Part shown: in pieces, positions 47,294 to 59,645 of the stretch | Position numbering within the stretch: position 1 is the stretch's first letter | Layout: the number at the start of each line of letters is the position of its first letter | Origin: Chimonanthus salicifolius | Taxonomy: Eukaryota; Streptophyta; Magnoliopsida; Laurales; Calycanthaceae | Assembly: GCA_013350335.1 (NCBI GenBank) | Contig: CM023535.1 | Location: 33,078,991-33,142,990, forward strand | Reading direction: 5' to 3' | Length of the DNA stretch: 64,000 nt | The notes under the pieces: model-generated | Seen by the model: the letters and a program-made list of their open reading frames with translations, nothing else | The model's database searches: none | Told to the model about the DNA's origin: nothing | Made by a program: the position numbers and the translations under genes

Positions 47294-47725
47294 ATGTTCC
47301 TTGACCATCTTTTCTTACTTAATAACATCTTATCAAGTACTTACCGATTCTGCGACTCCTCTGGTTTCTTTCACTCCTTGTTCCTCCGATCTTTTCCTTC
47401 CTTAGCTTCTTCTTCCTTCCTTCTTGATCCTTGGCCGAGATTGATCTTGGTAAAATCTCTAGGAGTGGTTCGGCCAAAAGGTGCAGGTTTGAGAGAGAGA
47501 GAAAAAGAGAAGATTTAAGATAAAAACTCTAAGTGTCCTCCCTTTGTCAATGAGAGTGGTCGGCCTTGAGTGAGAGGGAGAGGAGATAGAAATTATTCTA
47601 TGTGTTTCTTGTCTTAAGAGGAGTATCGGCCAAGAGAGAGGGAGAGAGTGAAATACAACTCCAAGTCCTTTTTTGATCAATGAGGGTCGGCCAAGGGTGG
47701 TGTCCTTTGGTGATGCCCTTTTGTA

Positions 47726-48010
47726 ACTCCCATGACCATTCACCTCCCTCATTAATGATTCATTTGGAGTTTCATCCCATGAGATGAAACCCACCATTCC
47801 AACATGTAACCCTTGAAGGTGTCTTTTGAAACAACAAAACTCTTCATCTTCCAACGTGTTCTATGGGTATGCCTTGTGTAACCACCAAAACCATTCACCT
47901 CCCTCATTAATGATTCATTTGGAGTTTCATCCCATGAGATGAAATTCTCACCATTCCAACGTGTAACTCTTGAAGGTGTCTTTTGAAACAACAAAACTCT
48001 TCATCTTCCC
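47726..48010 (-). repeat. Direct duplication of about 135 bp in the H1 LTR
   Basis: Two copies of a block that includes ACCATTCACCTCCCTCATTA, GAGTTTCATCCCATGAGATG and TCTTTTGAAACAACAAAACT, ending at about 47855 and 48010. Short minus-strand frames repeat with it. Confidence 0.88.
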
Positions 48011-48416
48011 ACCCCACTCACTTAAGATGAAAGTCTCATTACTTCCCATCCAACTCACCATAACTCAATTATTTTTAAATCTTTTAAATTCAAAACTTGT
48101 ACTCATTCATTAGCACAATTGAACTTAATCCACTTTAATTTAGCCACACCTTAATCACATTTGAATTCATATGGTGGTCGGCCAAGTCAACCATGACCCA
48201 TTGGGTCCCAATTTGTCATTTGACCCAATTGACAACTTTGACCCAACTAAATAAATCTTACCCAAGTGTTTCAATTGAACCTTATCCAATATCTGTTGGG
48301 TCTTAATTGGGCCATTTGACTCAACTCCCTACCCATCTAAGGTCCATCTCCATTAATTCACAAATTAAGTGGATAATTTCCATATATATTCAAAAATTGA
48401 AAATCCGGGGTGTTAC

Positions 48417-51400
48417 AATACTACCCTCTTTTGAAAATTTTCGTTCCGAAAATCGAGCGAAGTAGGGTTTCAAATAGATTAAATAAATAGCTCAGGATGA
48501 GCTGTTCTCATTTCCGATTCAAGTTCCCAAGTGGCTTCCTCATTACCATGTCGATCCCATACCACTTTGACGAACTGAATCGCTCGATTTCGTAACACCC
48601 TTTGTTCCGTCTCCACCACTCTGACAGGCTTTTCGATGTATGTCACGTCGCTTTACACCTCTATGTCTTGTACATTCAGTACATGTGAGGAATCAAGATT
48701 GTACTTTTGCAACATAGATATATGGAATACATCCTGCAAAGATGCCAATTGTAAAGGAACTGCCAGTTGGTAAGCTACCTACCCACCCTCTTCAGGATTG
48801 AAAATGGCCCCACAAATCTAGGCGTCAGTTTCCCCTTCTTTCCAAGCCTCATGTGTCCCTTTCGTGGCAAGACTTTCAAGAACACTAAGTCTCCCACCTC
48901 AAACTCTAGGAACCTCCTCTTATTGTCAGCGTAGCTCTTCTGATGACTCTGTGCAGCAAGTAGGTGTTGTTGTATCAACTGTATCTACGTTGTAGTCTCT
49001 GCAACTAACTTAGGTCCAATCAGTGCAGGCTCACTAACCTCTGTCCAGCACACTGGTGATCTACACAGTCTACCATATAAGGCCTCGAATGGAGCCATTT
49101 GGAGGCTTGCCTGGTAACTGTTATTATAAGAGAACTCCACCAGCGGCAAGTGATCCTCCCATCCCCCTTTGAAGTCTAGCATACATGCTCTCAGCATATC
49201 CTCCAACATTTGTATCGTCCTTTCCGACTGTCCATCAGTTTGTGGATGGAATGTTGTGCTAGTCAATAGATCTGTCCCCATGGCCGATTACATGGTCTGC
49301 CACACTCTACCTGTGAATTGGCCATCTCTGTCGGACACAATAGTCTGAGGAATACCATGTAATCTAATGATATCCCTGATATACTGTCGACCCAAGGTGT
49401 CAGATGAATCTGTCATCTTGATGGGAAGAAAATGTGTCGACTTGGTCAATCGATCTACCACGACCCATTCCGTATCATTGCCCTTTGAGGACCTTGGCAA
49501 CCCTACCACAAAATCCATGGAAATATGTTCCCATTTCCACTCTAGCACTGGTAAGGGTTTGAGTAACCCTGGTGGCTTCTGATGTTCCATCTTAATCTGC
49601 TGACAGGTTAGGCAATGAGCAACAAATTTTGCCACATCTCGTTTGAGCCCATGCCACCAATAGTGTCTCTTCAGGTCGTGATACAACTTGGTGCTGCCCG
49701 GATGAATGGAGAGTTTGGTTTGGTGTGCCTCGATCAACAACTCTCTTCTGCAGCTCTTAGGCACATATATCCTACCTCGGAATACAAGACCCTGTCTCGG
49801 TCGTAATTCCCATTCCGGTATGACCACTCCAGTAGACATCTTGGCCCATATCTCCTTCACTTCCGGATTTGTCCGCTACTCCTGTTCAATCTTGGAGACC
49901 ATATTGGACTGTATGATCAGATTATACATACTCCCATGGTTACTGATATATAGATTGAACTCTCGAATGGTATTCAGCATCTCCCATTCTGTCCTGATCA
50001 GACTGGCCACTGACGCATGTGATATACGGCTGAGGGCATCCGCCACTTTGTTCACCTTGCCAAGATGATATCGAAGCGCGAACTCATAATCCTACAGATA
50101 TTCCATGCATTTGCGCTGCCTCATGTTGAGCTCTTTTTGATCAAACAAGTATTTCAAGCTCTTTTGATCTGAAAACACTTCAAATTTCTCACCATAAAGA
50201 AAGTGTCTCCAACTTTTGAGAGCGAAGACCACTGCGGCTAGTTCTAGATCATGTGTGGGATAGAGGCGTTCATGTATTTTCAATTGTCTTGAACCATTAG
50301 GCACCACACGCTGACTTTGACTGAGTGAACACCAAAGTCCCTCTCCTGAAGCATCGCATTGTACCTCATAGCCCTTGCCTCTTTATGGCAAAATCAAGAT
50401 AGGAGCAGTTGTAAGTCTCTCCTTCAGTTCCTCAAATCTCCGATTGTACACGTCTGACCAATCAAATTTGACTCCTTTCTGAGTGAGTCGAGTAAGTGGA
50501 GATGCAATCTTGGAGAAGTCCGTGATAAACTTCCTATAGTAACCAGCCAAACCCAGGAAGCTACGGATCTTAGTCACATTTTTCGGTGTTTTCCATTCTC
50601 TCACTGCCGCCACCTTAGCCTGTTCCACGGTTATAACTTCTGCTGATATAACATGCCCCAAAAAGTTGACCTCAGATAGCCAACATTCACACTTGCTTGC
50701 TTTGGCATATAGCTGGTTCTTTCTCAAGGTGTCCAAGACTATCCGCAGGTGCTCAGCATGTTCCTCCTAACTTTTGGAATAGATCAGGATGTCATCAATA
50801 AATACAATCACAAACTGGTCCAAGTAAGACGGAAGATCATGTTCATTAAATCCATGAACACAGCTGGTGCATTGGTGAGTCCAAACGGCATGACTACAAA
50901 CTCATATAGTCCATACCGTGTCCTGAAGGTTGTCTTCTCTATGTCCTCATCCTTAACCCGGATTTGATGGTAACCGGACATCAGATCAATCTTTGAGAAG
51001 TGGCTGGAACCTCTAATTTGATCGAATAGATCATCGACCCTGGGTAGAGGATACTTGTTCCTGACAGTCAGTTGGTTCAGTTTTCGGTAATCCACACACA
51101 TCCAGAGTGTACCGTCCTTCTTCTTCATAAATAATACCGGGGCTCCTCAAGACGATGTACTGTTCCGGATGCATCCCAATCTGAGCAGTTCATCAATTTG
51201 TTTCTTTCGCTCGGACATCTCAGCTGGTGCCATCCGGTAATATGGCAATGACACTAGAGCAGTAGCAGGGTACAACTTGATCTCAAAATTAATCTCCCTC
51301 ATGGGTGGCAAGCCAAGGAGTTATGTTGGAAACACATCCGCGTAGTCTTTCACTATCTCCAGAAGTTCAGCCACCAGTGCCTTGTTGAATCTGATACTGT

Positions 51401-52162
51401 TCAATACCAGGTGGTTCAACCCTTCATGCAATCTTCTTCTTATAGGGATGCTCTGTTTTTCAGCATGTACCACATATTGTTTTCCCTCGGGTGACCAAAA
51501 TTTCACCCAGTTAGGATGGCAATCAATGTTGTCCCGAAAGCTAGCCAACCAGTCCATGCCAAAGATGATATCGTACTCAGTCATATCGAGTACCAGATAA
51601 TCGAACTCAAATCTGAATCCAGCGAGTTCAGTGTTCACTGTTGTACATATAAGCCGCAATGACGTGTCTCCGACGGGGGATACAATAGTGAGTGATGTGG
51701 ACAGTTTTTGTACTAATGTGCCAGTAGCGGATATGAATGCAGCAGATATGAAAGAGTGGGATGTTCTAGAATCAAATAATGCAAAGGAGTAGGAACTACT
51801 GAGTACTGCCATACCTTGAATCATGGAGTGATCCACTGCTGCTGGAGGACCTAAAGTATACGGGCATCCAGATCCTGTAGGGTTAGGCGCCTGTCCCGCC
51901 TGGTTGTATGCCCTAGTTCCTCTTAAATGAGTTGGTCTGGATGGAGGGCGAAAGGAACCCCTGGAGTTAGAAGTCTGCTAAGCTGTGGACAGTCCCTCTT
52001 GAATTGACCCAGCTGGTTACAATGGAAACAAGTGCCCTCATATCGGGAGACCTGAGAGGCTGATGCTGATGGGGAGGGATGATTGGGACGAAAGCCCCCT
52101 GTTGACCCAGTAGAAGGTGAGGGTCTCCCAAGGTTAGGTCGAAACCTCTTGTTGGGACGAAA
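48417..52162 (-). pseudogene. Gag-pol relic of element H1
   Basis: Minus strand, from the polypurine tract (48417-48436) inward: chromodomain-like end and integrase C-terminus (48490-49281), integrase core with HHCC finger (49288-49860), RNase H (50092-50307), reverse transcriptase in two frames (50383-50736 and 50808-51128, split by a one-base deletion near 50829), protease (51321-51836) and part of the gag knuckle (51923-52160). Defects visible: stops and frame breaks between these blocks, the protease motif DSGA changed to DSRT, and the knuckle histidine replaced (GQF for GHF). The gag N-terminus is cut off by LTR N at 52163. It is the host into which L, G and F were indirectly nested, so it is the oldest part of the middle block. 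Confidence 0.9.
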
Positions 52163-52194
52163 TGTGACACCCCAATTTTTCAAAGATATTATAT
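52163..52194 (+). mobile_element. LTR N, 32-bp start fragment
   Basis: TGTGACACCCCAATTTTTC..., the first 32 bases of an LTR. It is followed at once by a second copy of the same start (LTR O), so O either inserted into N or arose from a terminal duplication. Confidence 0.75.
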
Positions 52195-54238
52195 TGTAAC
52201 ACCCCGATTTTTCAAAGATATTAATATTTACAAAAATGCCATTGGAATGGTAAATTAAAAAGATATGATCTTAGATGAGAAAATGGTGGGGTCCATTGTT
52301 CAAATTACGACCTAATGTGCATATTATAAGGATCAAATTAAAGTAGATGCGTAATGTACATCTAATTGGGTCAAGATGGTTATTTGGGTCAAAGGACCCA
52401 ATGGGTCATGATGGACTCATTTGACCATTGGGTGAGCCCAATCTTAATTGGGTTAGGCTGAATTGATTTGGAATTAAATGAAGGATAAGTAGGTAGGTTG
52501 GATGCAAATATGTAAACCACATTTAAATGGGTAAACCACCCATAAATGGGTCAAGGCGCCAAATTGGATCAATAAGCTAAGTTGGGACCCAATGGGTTGA
52601 GTTGACTATGTTGACCACGTTGACCATGTGGATCCTCAAGTGAGCTCAAAGGGTGAGTCAAATCAAGTTGAGTTAGGGCTGAAGTGAGTTGGATTTGAAT
52701 TAAATAATGGAGTTGACTCAAGTGCATTAAATGAATTGGCATTAAATGTGGTGAGTATGAGTTGGGTGAGTTAAATTGGAAACCAAAGGGACCTTGAATT
52801 CAAGTGAGTCAAATGGGGAGGTGAGGAGTTGTCTTGATCTCAAATACCACCAAAAACAAGTCCCACACATTGGTGGCTTGGGAGTTATGATCCATGCATA
52901 GACTTTAATGTAATGGGATAAGAATCACATGGGGAATTTGGAGGGTTTCCATCTCATGATGGAAACCCAAAGCCCAATGTTGGGAGTGCCAAGGGATGCC
53001 TTGGTTAGTATCAAAAGACTCCTTGTGTTAGATCAAGAATTTATGAGGGTTAATGAGAGGTTTGAGGGGTGATATACAAAAGAGATGTAACACACCCTTT
53101 GGCCGAATTGGGTCACAAAGAAATCATAGAACTTCATCTCTCTCCCTCTCTCTCAAAACCTATCTCTTTGGCCGAACCATCTTTTGGTGTTTTCACCACT
53201 ATTCAAGCTTTCAATCAGCTAAGGACTAAGGAAGCAAGAAGGAAGAAAGCAACGATCAAAAAGAGAGAAGAAAAGCAAAGGAAATTGGTAAGTGTTTACA
53301 TAAGAATTTAGTTAAATAAATTGGTACAAAGGAGCATGATTTGGCCATGGAATGGCCGAATCCATCAGGGGTTTAAACCTTGGATAAATGTTGTTTAAAA
53401 AGGATAAAAGTGGATCATAGGGTTTGGCCACTTTGGATGGCCAAACCCTATAAAAAAGATTTGGTTAGGATGATGGTTTTTGAAAGCTAAAAATCATGCA
53501 ATACTATGGAGATTATTACATGTTTTAATTAGACACAAGATATATGTAAAAGGGGTTCAAATCATGGGTCATAGGGTTCGGCCACTTTGGATGGCCGAAC
53601 CCCATGAAAGGATTTGATGATTTTGTATGGTTTTTGGAGAGATAAAAACCATACCAATATATGAGAGCTTTTAAGTGTTTTATTTGGAATAAAAAAATTG
53701 ATGTTTTAGGTTGGCCTTTGGATGGATAAACCATATCATAATTATGTTTAAAAGGTTGAATATGAACCATACACAAAGAATGGGAGGATTGACTCAAGAG
53801 AACCATAGGGTTCGGTCATGTGTATGACCGAACCCCATGGACCCTTGAATGGGTATTTGGATTCAAGCATATGATTAGAAATTATTGTTGGTTTTGTAAT
53901 GTTTTTAAAGAGTCTAAGTTATGACCATATGGTGAAGCATGATTAATGAATAAAAGAACAAAGGGTGATATATAGGGTTCGGCCATGGGTATGGCCGAAC
54001 CCCATAGAAAGAGTCATAGGTCATTTTTGGGGGTTTTGAAGGATAAAAATTATGGAATGATTCTAATGGACATAAGTATTTGTGGAGCCATAAAGATGAT
54101 GAAAGATTAAGGGCTAGTTAAGTATGAAGGATTGAAATAGACCCAATTTGGATTGGTGAGGTCCGGCCAAGTTGTATGGCCGAACCCCACTAAGGTGGAT
54201 TGTTACATGGACTTTGATTATTAAGCAAAGATTAAGCA
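52195..54238 (+). mobile_element. LTR O, 5' two kilobases
   Basis: Starts TGTAACACCCCG and aligns with LTR I from its start to about I position 31980. It contains the donor-like ATTG|GTAAGT (53288) and hairpins near 53420, 53577, 53808, 53975 and 54164. Two of these have both arms altered (53420-53448, 53808-53835). It is cut at 54239 by element J; the five bases before (aagca) would be J's left TSD. The rest of O must lie beyond the window. Confidence 0.87.
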
Positions 54239-54473
54239 TGTAACGCCCGCCCCTTTTCACTAAAATCAGACTCTATTTTATTTTATAATTTTTTTTTTGA
54301 AAATAAAGAGTGACAAAGGGCGTGGGACGTCACGACCCGAGTTAAGTCCGAGCTTCTAAAGCCCGTCCCTTAACTCGCGTTGTGACGTCCCGCGCTCTTT
54401 GTCACTCTTTATTTTCAAAAAAAAATAAAAAATAAAATAGACTCTGATTTTAGTGAAAAGGGGCGGGCATTAC
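54239..54473 (+). mobile_element. Fold-back 5' LTR remnant of element J
   Basis: Instead of a 3-kb LTR there are 235 bases: an inverted copy of the LTR's last ~125 bases (54239 to about 54367), followed by the same end in direct orientation to TTACA at 54473. The two arms match over about 100 bases. They are joined where CTTAACT occurs in both orientations of the parent sequence (CCCTTAACTGGCC and GAACTTAACTCGCG in other LTRs). The primer-binding site follows directly. Confidence 0.88.
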
Positions 54474-54475
54474 AG

Positions 54476-54487
54476 TTGGTATCAGAG
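54476..54487 (+). other. Primer-binding site of element J
   Basis: TGGTATCAGAGC, perfect for plant initiator tRNA-Met, two bases after the LTR end. Confidence 0.93.
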
Positions 54488-55097
54488 CAAAATCAGAAGA
54501 ATGAATCTCTCGAAGTAAGATTAAGACAGTTTCACGTCTCACTGACGGATAGAATCCCAACTGACCGACTCTTCGGAGTCCGCTGTACGGGGGCCGGGTT
54601 AATTTACCTCGATTGACTCAGACTAAAGCATTCAATCTGAGAATAACGTTCGACGAAAATGAATGATAGCAAGGGAAGAACAATCACTCTAAGTTAGATC
54701 TATCAAACATAGCTAGATAGGGCTTATTTCCCCCAAAAATGAGAACAAAATATTTGATACTTAGGAAAATTCCCCCCCCAAAAACAAAGGATACTCACTT
54801 AGCAATTTTCCTCCCCCAAATTGATGAAACAATGATAGATTTATCAAACGTAGCAAACTAGGATCCATTTCCCCAGTATCCCCAAATTGAACAACAAACA
54901 GTAGGAATATTAGAGATTCCCCCACCCCCCCCCCCCCCCACCCCCCCAAAAAAAAAAAAAACAAAGTATACTTAGTCGATAATTTTCCCCAACTTGAAGA
55001 AAATATTTGATACTTAGGAAAAAATTTCCCAAAATATGAAACACGACAATTTTTATGAAGAAACTAAGTCAATAAATGTTTTCGATGACTTAGGAAA
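54488..55097 (+). other. Leader of element J
   Basis: No gene. It resembles the leaders of C and L: about five TTTCCCC or TTCCCCC(A) blocks between 54729 and 55030. One block has expanded into the homopolymer run at 54918-54961. Confidence 0.65.
54918..54961. repeat. C-run followed by A-run
   Basis: About 30 bases of C broken by two A residues, then 14 A residues. It sits on one of the repeated leader TTCCCC(A)A motifs and looks like slippage of that motif. Length is liable to sequencing or assembly error. Confidence 0.9.
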
Positions 55098-58000
55098 ATG
55101 CCTCCGAAAAGACGGACTCGCCGCAACCCACGGGTAGAGGAAGAGGTGCCACCACCTCGTCAGGAAGAGGAGGTACAACCGCCCCATCAGGAGGAGGGAC
55201 AGAATAGTGTTAACCTGCCGGTTGTGCCTCCCGAGTTGAAAGAATTGGTTCAAGCAGTGGTCACCTCTGTCTTGCAACAACACTTGAATGGGAATGCGAC
55301 CACCAGCTACTCCAACAACCGGAACATGGTTAAAGATTTCCAGCAACAACGCCCTCCCTACTTCAGGGGAAAAGAAGGGGCTGTCAGAGCAGAACATTGG
55401 TTGAAAAAGATCACTCAGATCTTGAATCTGTTTCAGATTTCCAATCATGCAGATAAGATCTTACTGGCTACATCTCAACTGATCGAGGATGCCGGTAATT
55501 GGTGGGAGGTTGTAGAAAAACAGCAAGCACTGGTGCCAGAAGGGGAAAGGATTACCATGACATGGGAAGGGTTCTCAGCTACCTTTCTAGAGCAATATTT
55601 TCCGGAAGAGGAAAGAAAGCACCAGACTTAAGCCTTCCTATCATTGGTACAAGGCAATATGACAGTGGCAGAATATCACATGGAATTGCTTAGGCTATCC
55701 GTCTATGCATTTTATATGGTGGATACCGAGCACCAGAGGGCCCAAAAGTTTGAGCGGGGCCTTCGACCGAGCATTAGAGCTAGGGTGACCATCTTCAAGG
55801 CACCTACACTGGCAGAGGTGGTCAACAAGGCCACTATAGAGGAGCAAGAGTTGAACGAGATGGTGCGGTTTGACAACCGCCGAGGGCAGAGTGGGCGGGG
55901 TGCATTTCAACCCAACAAGAAGTTCCGCCCGAACTTTAACAGACCCTCACCTTCCACTGGATCTACAGGGGGCTTTTGCCCCAATCAGCCCTCCCCATCA
56001 GTATCAGTCACTCAGGTTCCACGGGGTGGGAACACATGCTACCAGTGTGGCCAATAGGGCCACTTCAAGAGGGAGTGTCCACAGATTAGCAGACCCTCTT
56101 ACTCTAGGGGTTCTTTTCGTCCTCCATCTAGACCAGCTCAGTCGCGAGGAGGCAGAGCATACAACCAAGTGGGGCGGGCAACAAACCCTACAGGATCTGG
56201 ACTGCTTTTTACCATAGCTCCTCCAGCAGCGGCGGATCACTCGGTGATTCAAGGTATGGCTGTAGTTGGTAGTTCCTATGCTGTTACATTGTTGGATTCT
56301 GGAGCTTCCCATTCATTTATATCTGCTGCATTCATATCTGCTACGGGCACATTAGTACAAAACCTTTCCACATCACTTACCATTGTATCCCCCGTCGGAG
56401 ACACATCTCTGGGACTCATATGCACGACATTGAACACTGAACTCGCGGGATTCAGATTCGAGTTCAACTATTTGGTACTCGATATGGCTGAGTACGATGT
56501 TATATTTGGCATGGACTGGTTGGCTACATTTCAGGCCAATATTGATTGCCATCTTCGTAGGGTGATATTTTAGTCACCCGAAGGAAAGCGGTATATGGTA
56601 CACGCTGACAGACAAGGCATCCCTAGAAGGCTGCAAGAAGAATTGAACCACCTTGTCTTGAACAACATCAGACTAGACAGGGCACTAAAGGCTGAACTTC
56701 GGGCGGTAGTAGCAGATTTTGCTGAGGTATTCCCAACAGAGCTCCCTGGTTTGCCACCCAAGAGGGAGATAGACTTTGAGGTCAAGTTATATCCCAGCGC
56801 TGCTCCAGTATCATTTCCCCATTATAGGATGGCACCAGTTGAGATGACCGAGTTGAAAAAGTAGATTGATGAACTGCTCAGATTGGGTTTTATTCGGAAC
56901 AACACATCCGCATGGGGAGCCCCAATATTATTTGTGAAGAAGAAAGACAGTACCCTTCGGATGTGTGTGGACTACAGGAAATTGAACCAGCTGACTGTCA
57001 GGAACAAGTATCCCCTACCCAGGATTGATGATCTATTTGATCAACTTAGGGGTTCCTCTCACTTCTTCAAGATTGATCTAATGTCCGGGTACCATCAAAT
57101 CCGGGTTAGGGAGGAGGACATAGAGAAGACAACCTTCAGGACACGGTATTTTTTATATGAGTATGTGGTCATGCCATTTGGACTTACTAATGCACCGGCT
57201 GTGTTCATGGACCTGATGAATAGGATATTTCGTCCTTACTTGTACCAGTTTGTGATTGTATTCATTGATGATATTCTGGTCTATTCCAAGAGTCAGGAGG
57301 AACATGCTGAGCACCTGCGGATAGTCCTGGACACCTTGAGGAAGAACCAGTTGTATGCCAAAGCCAGCAAATGTGAATTCTGGCTATCTGAGGTCAACTT
57401 CTTGGGGCACATTATATCGGAGGAAGGTATAACCGTGGACCCGGCTAAGGTAGCGGCAGTGAGGGAGTGGAAGGCACCGACGATTGTGACCGAGATCCGC
57501 AGTTTTCTGGGATTGGTCGGTTACTACAAGAAATTCATCATGGACTTCTCCAAGATTGCAGCTCCACTTACCCGACTCACTCAGAAAGGAGTCAAATTTG
57601 AGTGGTCAGATCTGTGCAACCGGAGATTTGAGGAGCTAAAGGAGAGGCTTACAACCGCTCTTATTCTGATCTTGCCGGAAAGAGGCAGAAGTTATGAGGT
57701 ATACTGTGATGCCTCAGGTGAGGGACTGGGGTGTACACTCAGTCAAGGTAATCGTGCGGTGGCGTACGGATCAAGACAGTTGAACATTCATGAACGCCAT
57801 TATCCCACACATGATCTGGAGCTAGCAGCAGTGGTCTTCACACTCAAAAGCTGGAGACACTACCTTAATGTTGAGAAGTTTGAGGTGTTCTCCGATCACA
57901 AGAGCCTGAAGTACTTATTTGATCAGAAGGAACTCAACATGAGACAGCGCAGATGGATGGAATACCTTGCGGATTATGAGTTCGCACTTCGGTATCATCC

Positions 58001-59584
58001 GGGCAAGGCGAACAAGGTGGCGGATGCCCTCAGCCGCATGTCACATGCGACAGTAGCCAGTTTGATCAGGGCAAAATGGGAGGTATTGAATACCATTAGA
58101 GAGTTTAAACTCTACCTCAATAATCATGGGACCATATATAACCTGATCATACGATCCCACATGGTCTCCGAGATTGAACGGGAGCAACGGATAGATCCAG
58201 AGGTGGAGGAGATATGGGCTAAGATGTCTACCGGTGAGGTTGTACCGGAGTGGGAACTACGACCAAGACAGGGTCTGGTGTTCCGAGGCAGGACATATGT
58301 GCCTAAGAGCTGCAGAAGAGAGTTGTTGAATGAAGCACACCAAACCAAGCTCTCTATCCATCCGGGCAGCACCAAGATGTATCATGATCTTAAGAGGCAC
58401 TATTTGTGGCGTGGACTTAAGAAAGATGTGGCAGAGTTTGTTGCTCGTTGGCTAACTTGTCAGCAGGTTAAGGCGGAACATCAGAAACCACCGGGTTTAC
58501 TTGCACCCTTGCCACTGCCAAAGTGGAAATGGGAGCACATATCCATGGACTTTGTAATAGGGTTTCCAGGGTCATCAAAGGGCAACGATGCGATATGGGT
58601 CGTGGTAGACCGGTTGACTAAGTCTACGCATTTCCTTCCCATCAAGATGATGGATTCATCGGAGACCTTGGGTCGACGGTACATCCGGGATTTCATCAGA
58701 CTACATGGTATTCCCCTGACTATTGTGTCCGACAGGGATGGCCGATTCACCGACAGAGTATTGTAGGGCATGCAGTCGGCTTTGGGGACCGATATACTGA
58801 CTAGCATAGCATTTCATCCATAGACTGATGGAGAGTCAGAGAGGACGATACAAACTCTGGAGGATATGTTGGGAGCATGTATGCTAGACTTCAAGGGCGG
58901 ATGGGAGGATCATTTGCCACTGGTGGAGTTCTCTTACAATAACAGTTACCAGGCAAGCCTCCAGATGGCTCCATTTGAGGCCTTGTATGGTAGGCCATGT
59001 AGATCACCAGTGTACTGGACAGAGGCCGGTGAGCCTGCACTGATTGGACCCGAGTTGGTTGCGGAGACTACAGCGCAGATCAAATTGATACGGCATCACT
59101 TGCTCACTGCACAGAGCCGTCAGAAGAGCTACGCCGACAAGAGGAGAAGGTTCCTCGAGTTTGAGGTGGGAGACTTGGTGTTTTTAAAAGTCTCACCACG
59201 GAAGGGACACATGAGATTCAGGAAGAAGGGGAAACTGTTGCCTAGATTTGTGGGACCGTTTCCAATCCTGAACAGGGTGGGGGGGTAGCTTATCAATTGA
59301 CGCTCCCTTCACAGTTATCATCTTTACATGATGTGTTCCATGTGTCCATGTTGAGGAAGTACAACCCTTATCCTTCACATGTCCTGAGCGTGCAAGACAT
59401 CGATGTGCAAAGCGACGTGACGTATGTGGAGAAGCCGATCAGAGTGATCGGGAGAGAACAAAGAGTGTTGCGGAACCACGCTATTCAGTTGGTCAAGGTG
59501 GTATGGGAACGACATGGCAATGAGGAAGCCATCTGGGAACTTGAATCAGAAATGAGAGCCGCTCATCTGGATCTTTTTGTATGA
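55098..59584 (+). pseudogene. gag-pol: Nearly full-length gag-pol of element J, several stops
   Basis: Co-linear with the intact polyprotein of L from [10 protein letters not shown] to the chromodomain-like end. Open blocks: gag 55098-55631 and 55644-56057, knuckle CYQCGQ then TAG, protease with DSGASHSF (56169-56573), linker to YRMAP (56595-56864), reverse transcriptase/RNase H/integrase (56883-58766, with FIDDIL, HHCC and SDRDGRF), integrase end (58866-59288) and chromodomain (59297-59584). Breaks: TAA near 55629 (GAA in L), TAG at the knuckle near 56056 (CAG), TAG at 56573 (TGG), TAG near 56862 (CAG), TAG near 58764 (CAG), TAG near 58821 (CAG) and a frame change in a G-run at 59277-59288. 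It is recently dead; four of the stops are CAG to TAG. Confidence 0.93.
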
Positions 59585-59630
59585 TTTGTTTGAACCCCGA
59601 CTTCACTCGAATTTTCAGGACGAAAATTTC

Positions 59631-59645
59631 AAAAGAGGATTGTAT
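59631..59645 (+). other. Polypurine tract of element J
   Basis: AAAAGAGGATTGTAT immediately before the 3' LTR, identical in sequence to that of element L. Confidence 0.85.

Larger units (their letters stand above)
45614..48416 (-). mobile_element. H1 3' LTR, last segment
   Basis: Resumes after element L (gtcat is its right TSD) and ends AATCCGGGGTGTTACA at 48416. It carries ACGGACGCCCCGACGGAGTG units with CTTGATG...CATCAAG hairpins (45665-45770), eight GGTTCGGCC hairpins, a donor-like GTAAGT (ACTTAC at 47339-47344), CT-rich sequence and a roughly 135-bp duplication (47726-48010). The summed H1 LTR is about 3.4 kb. Confidence 0.9.
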
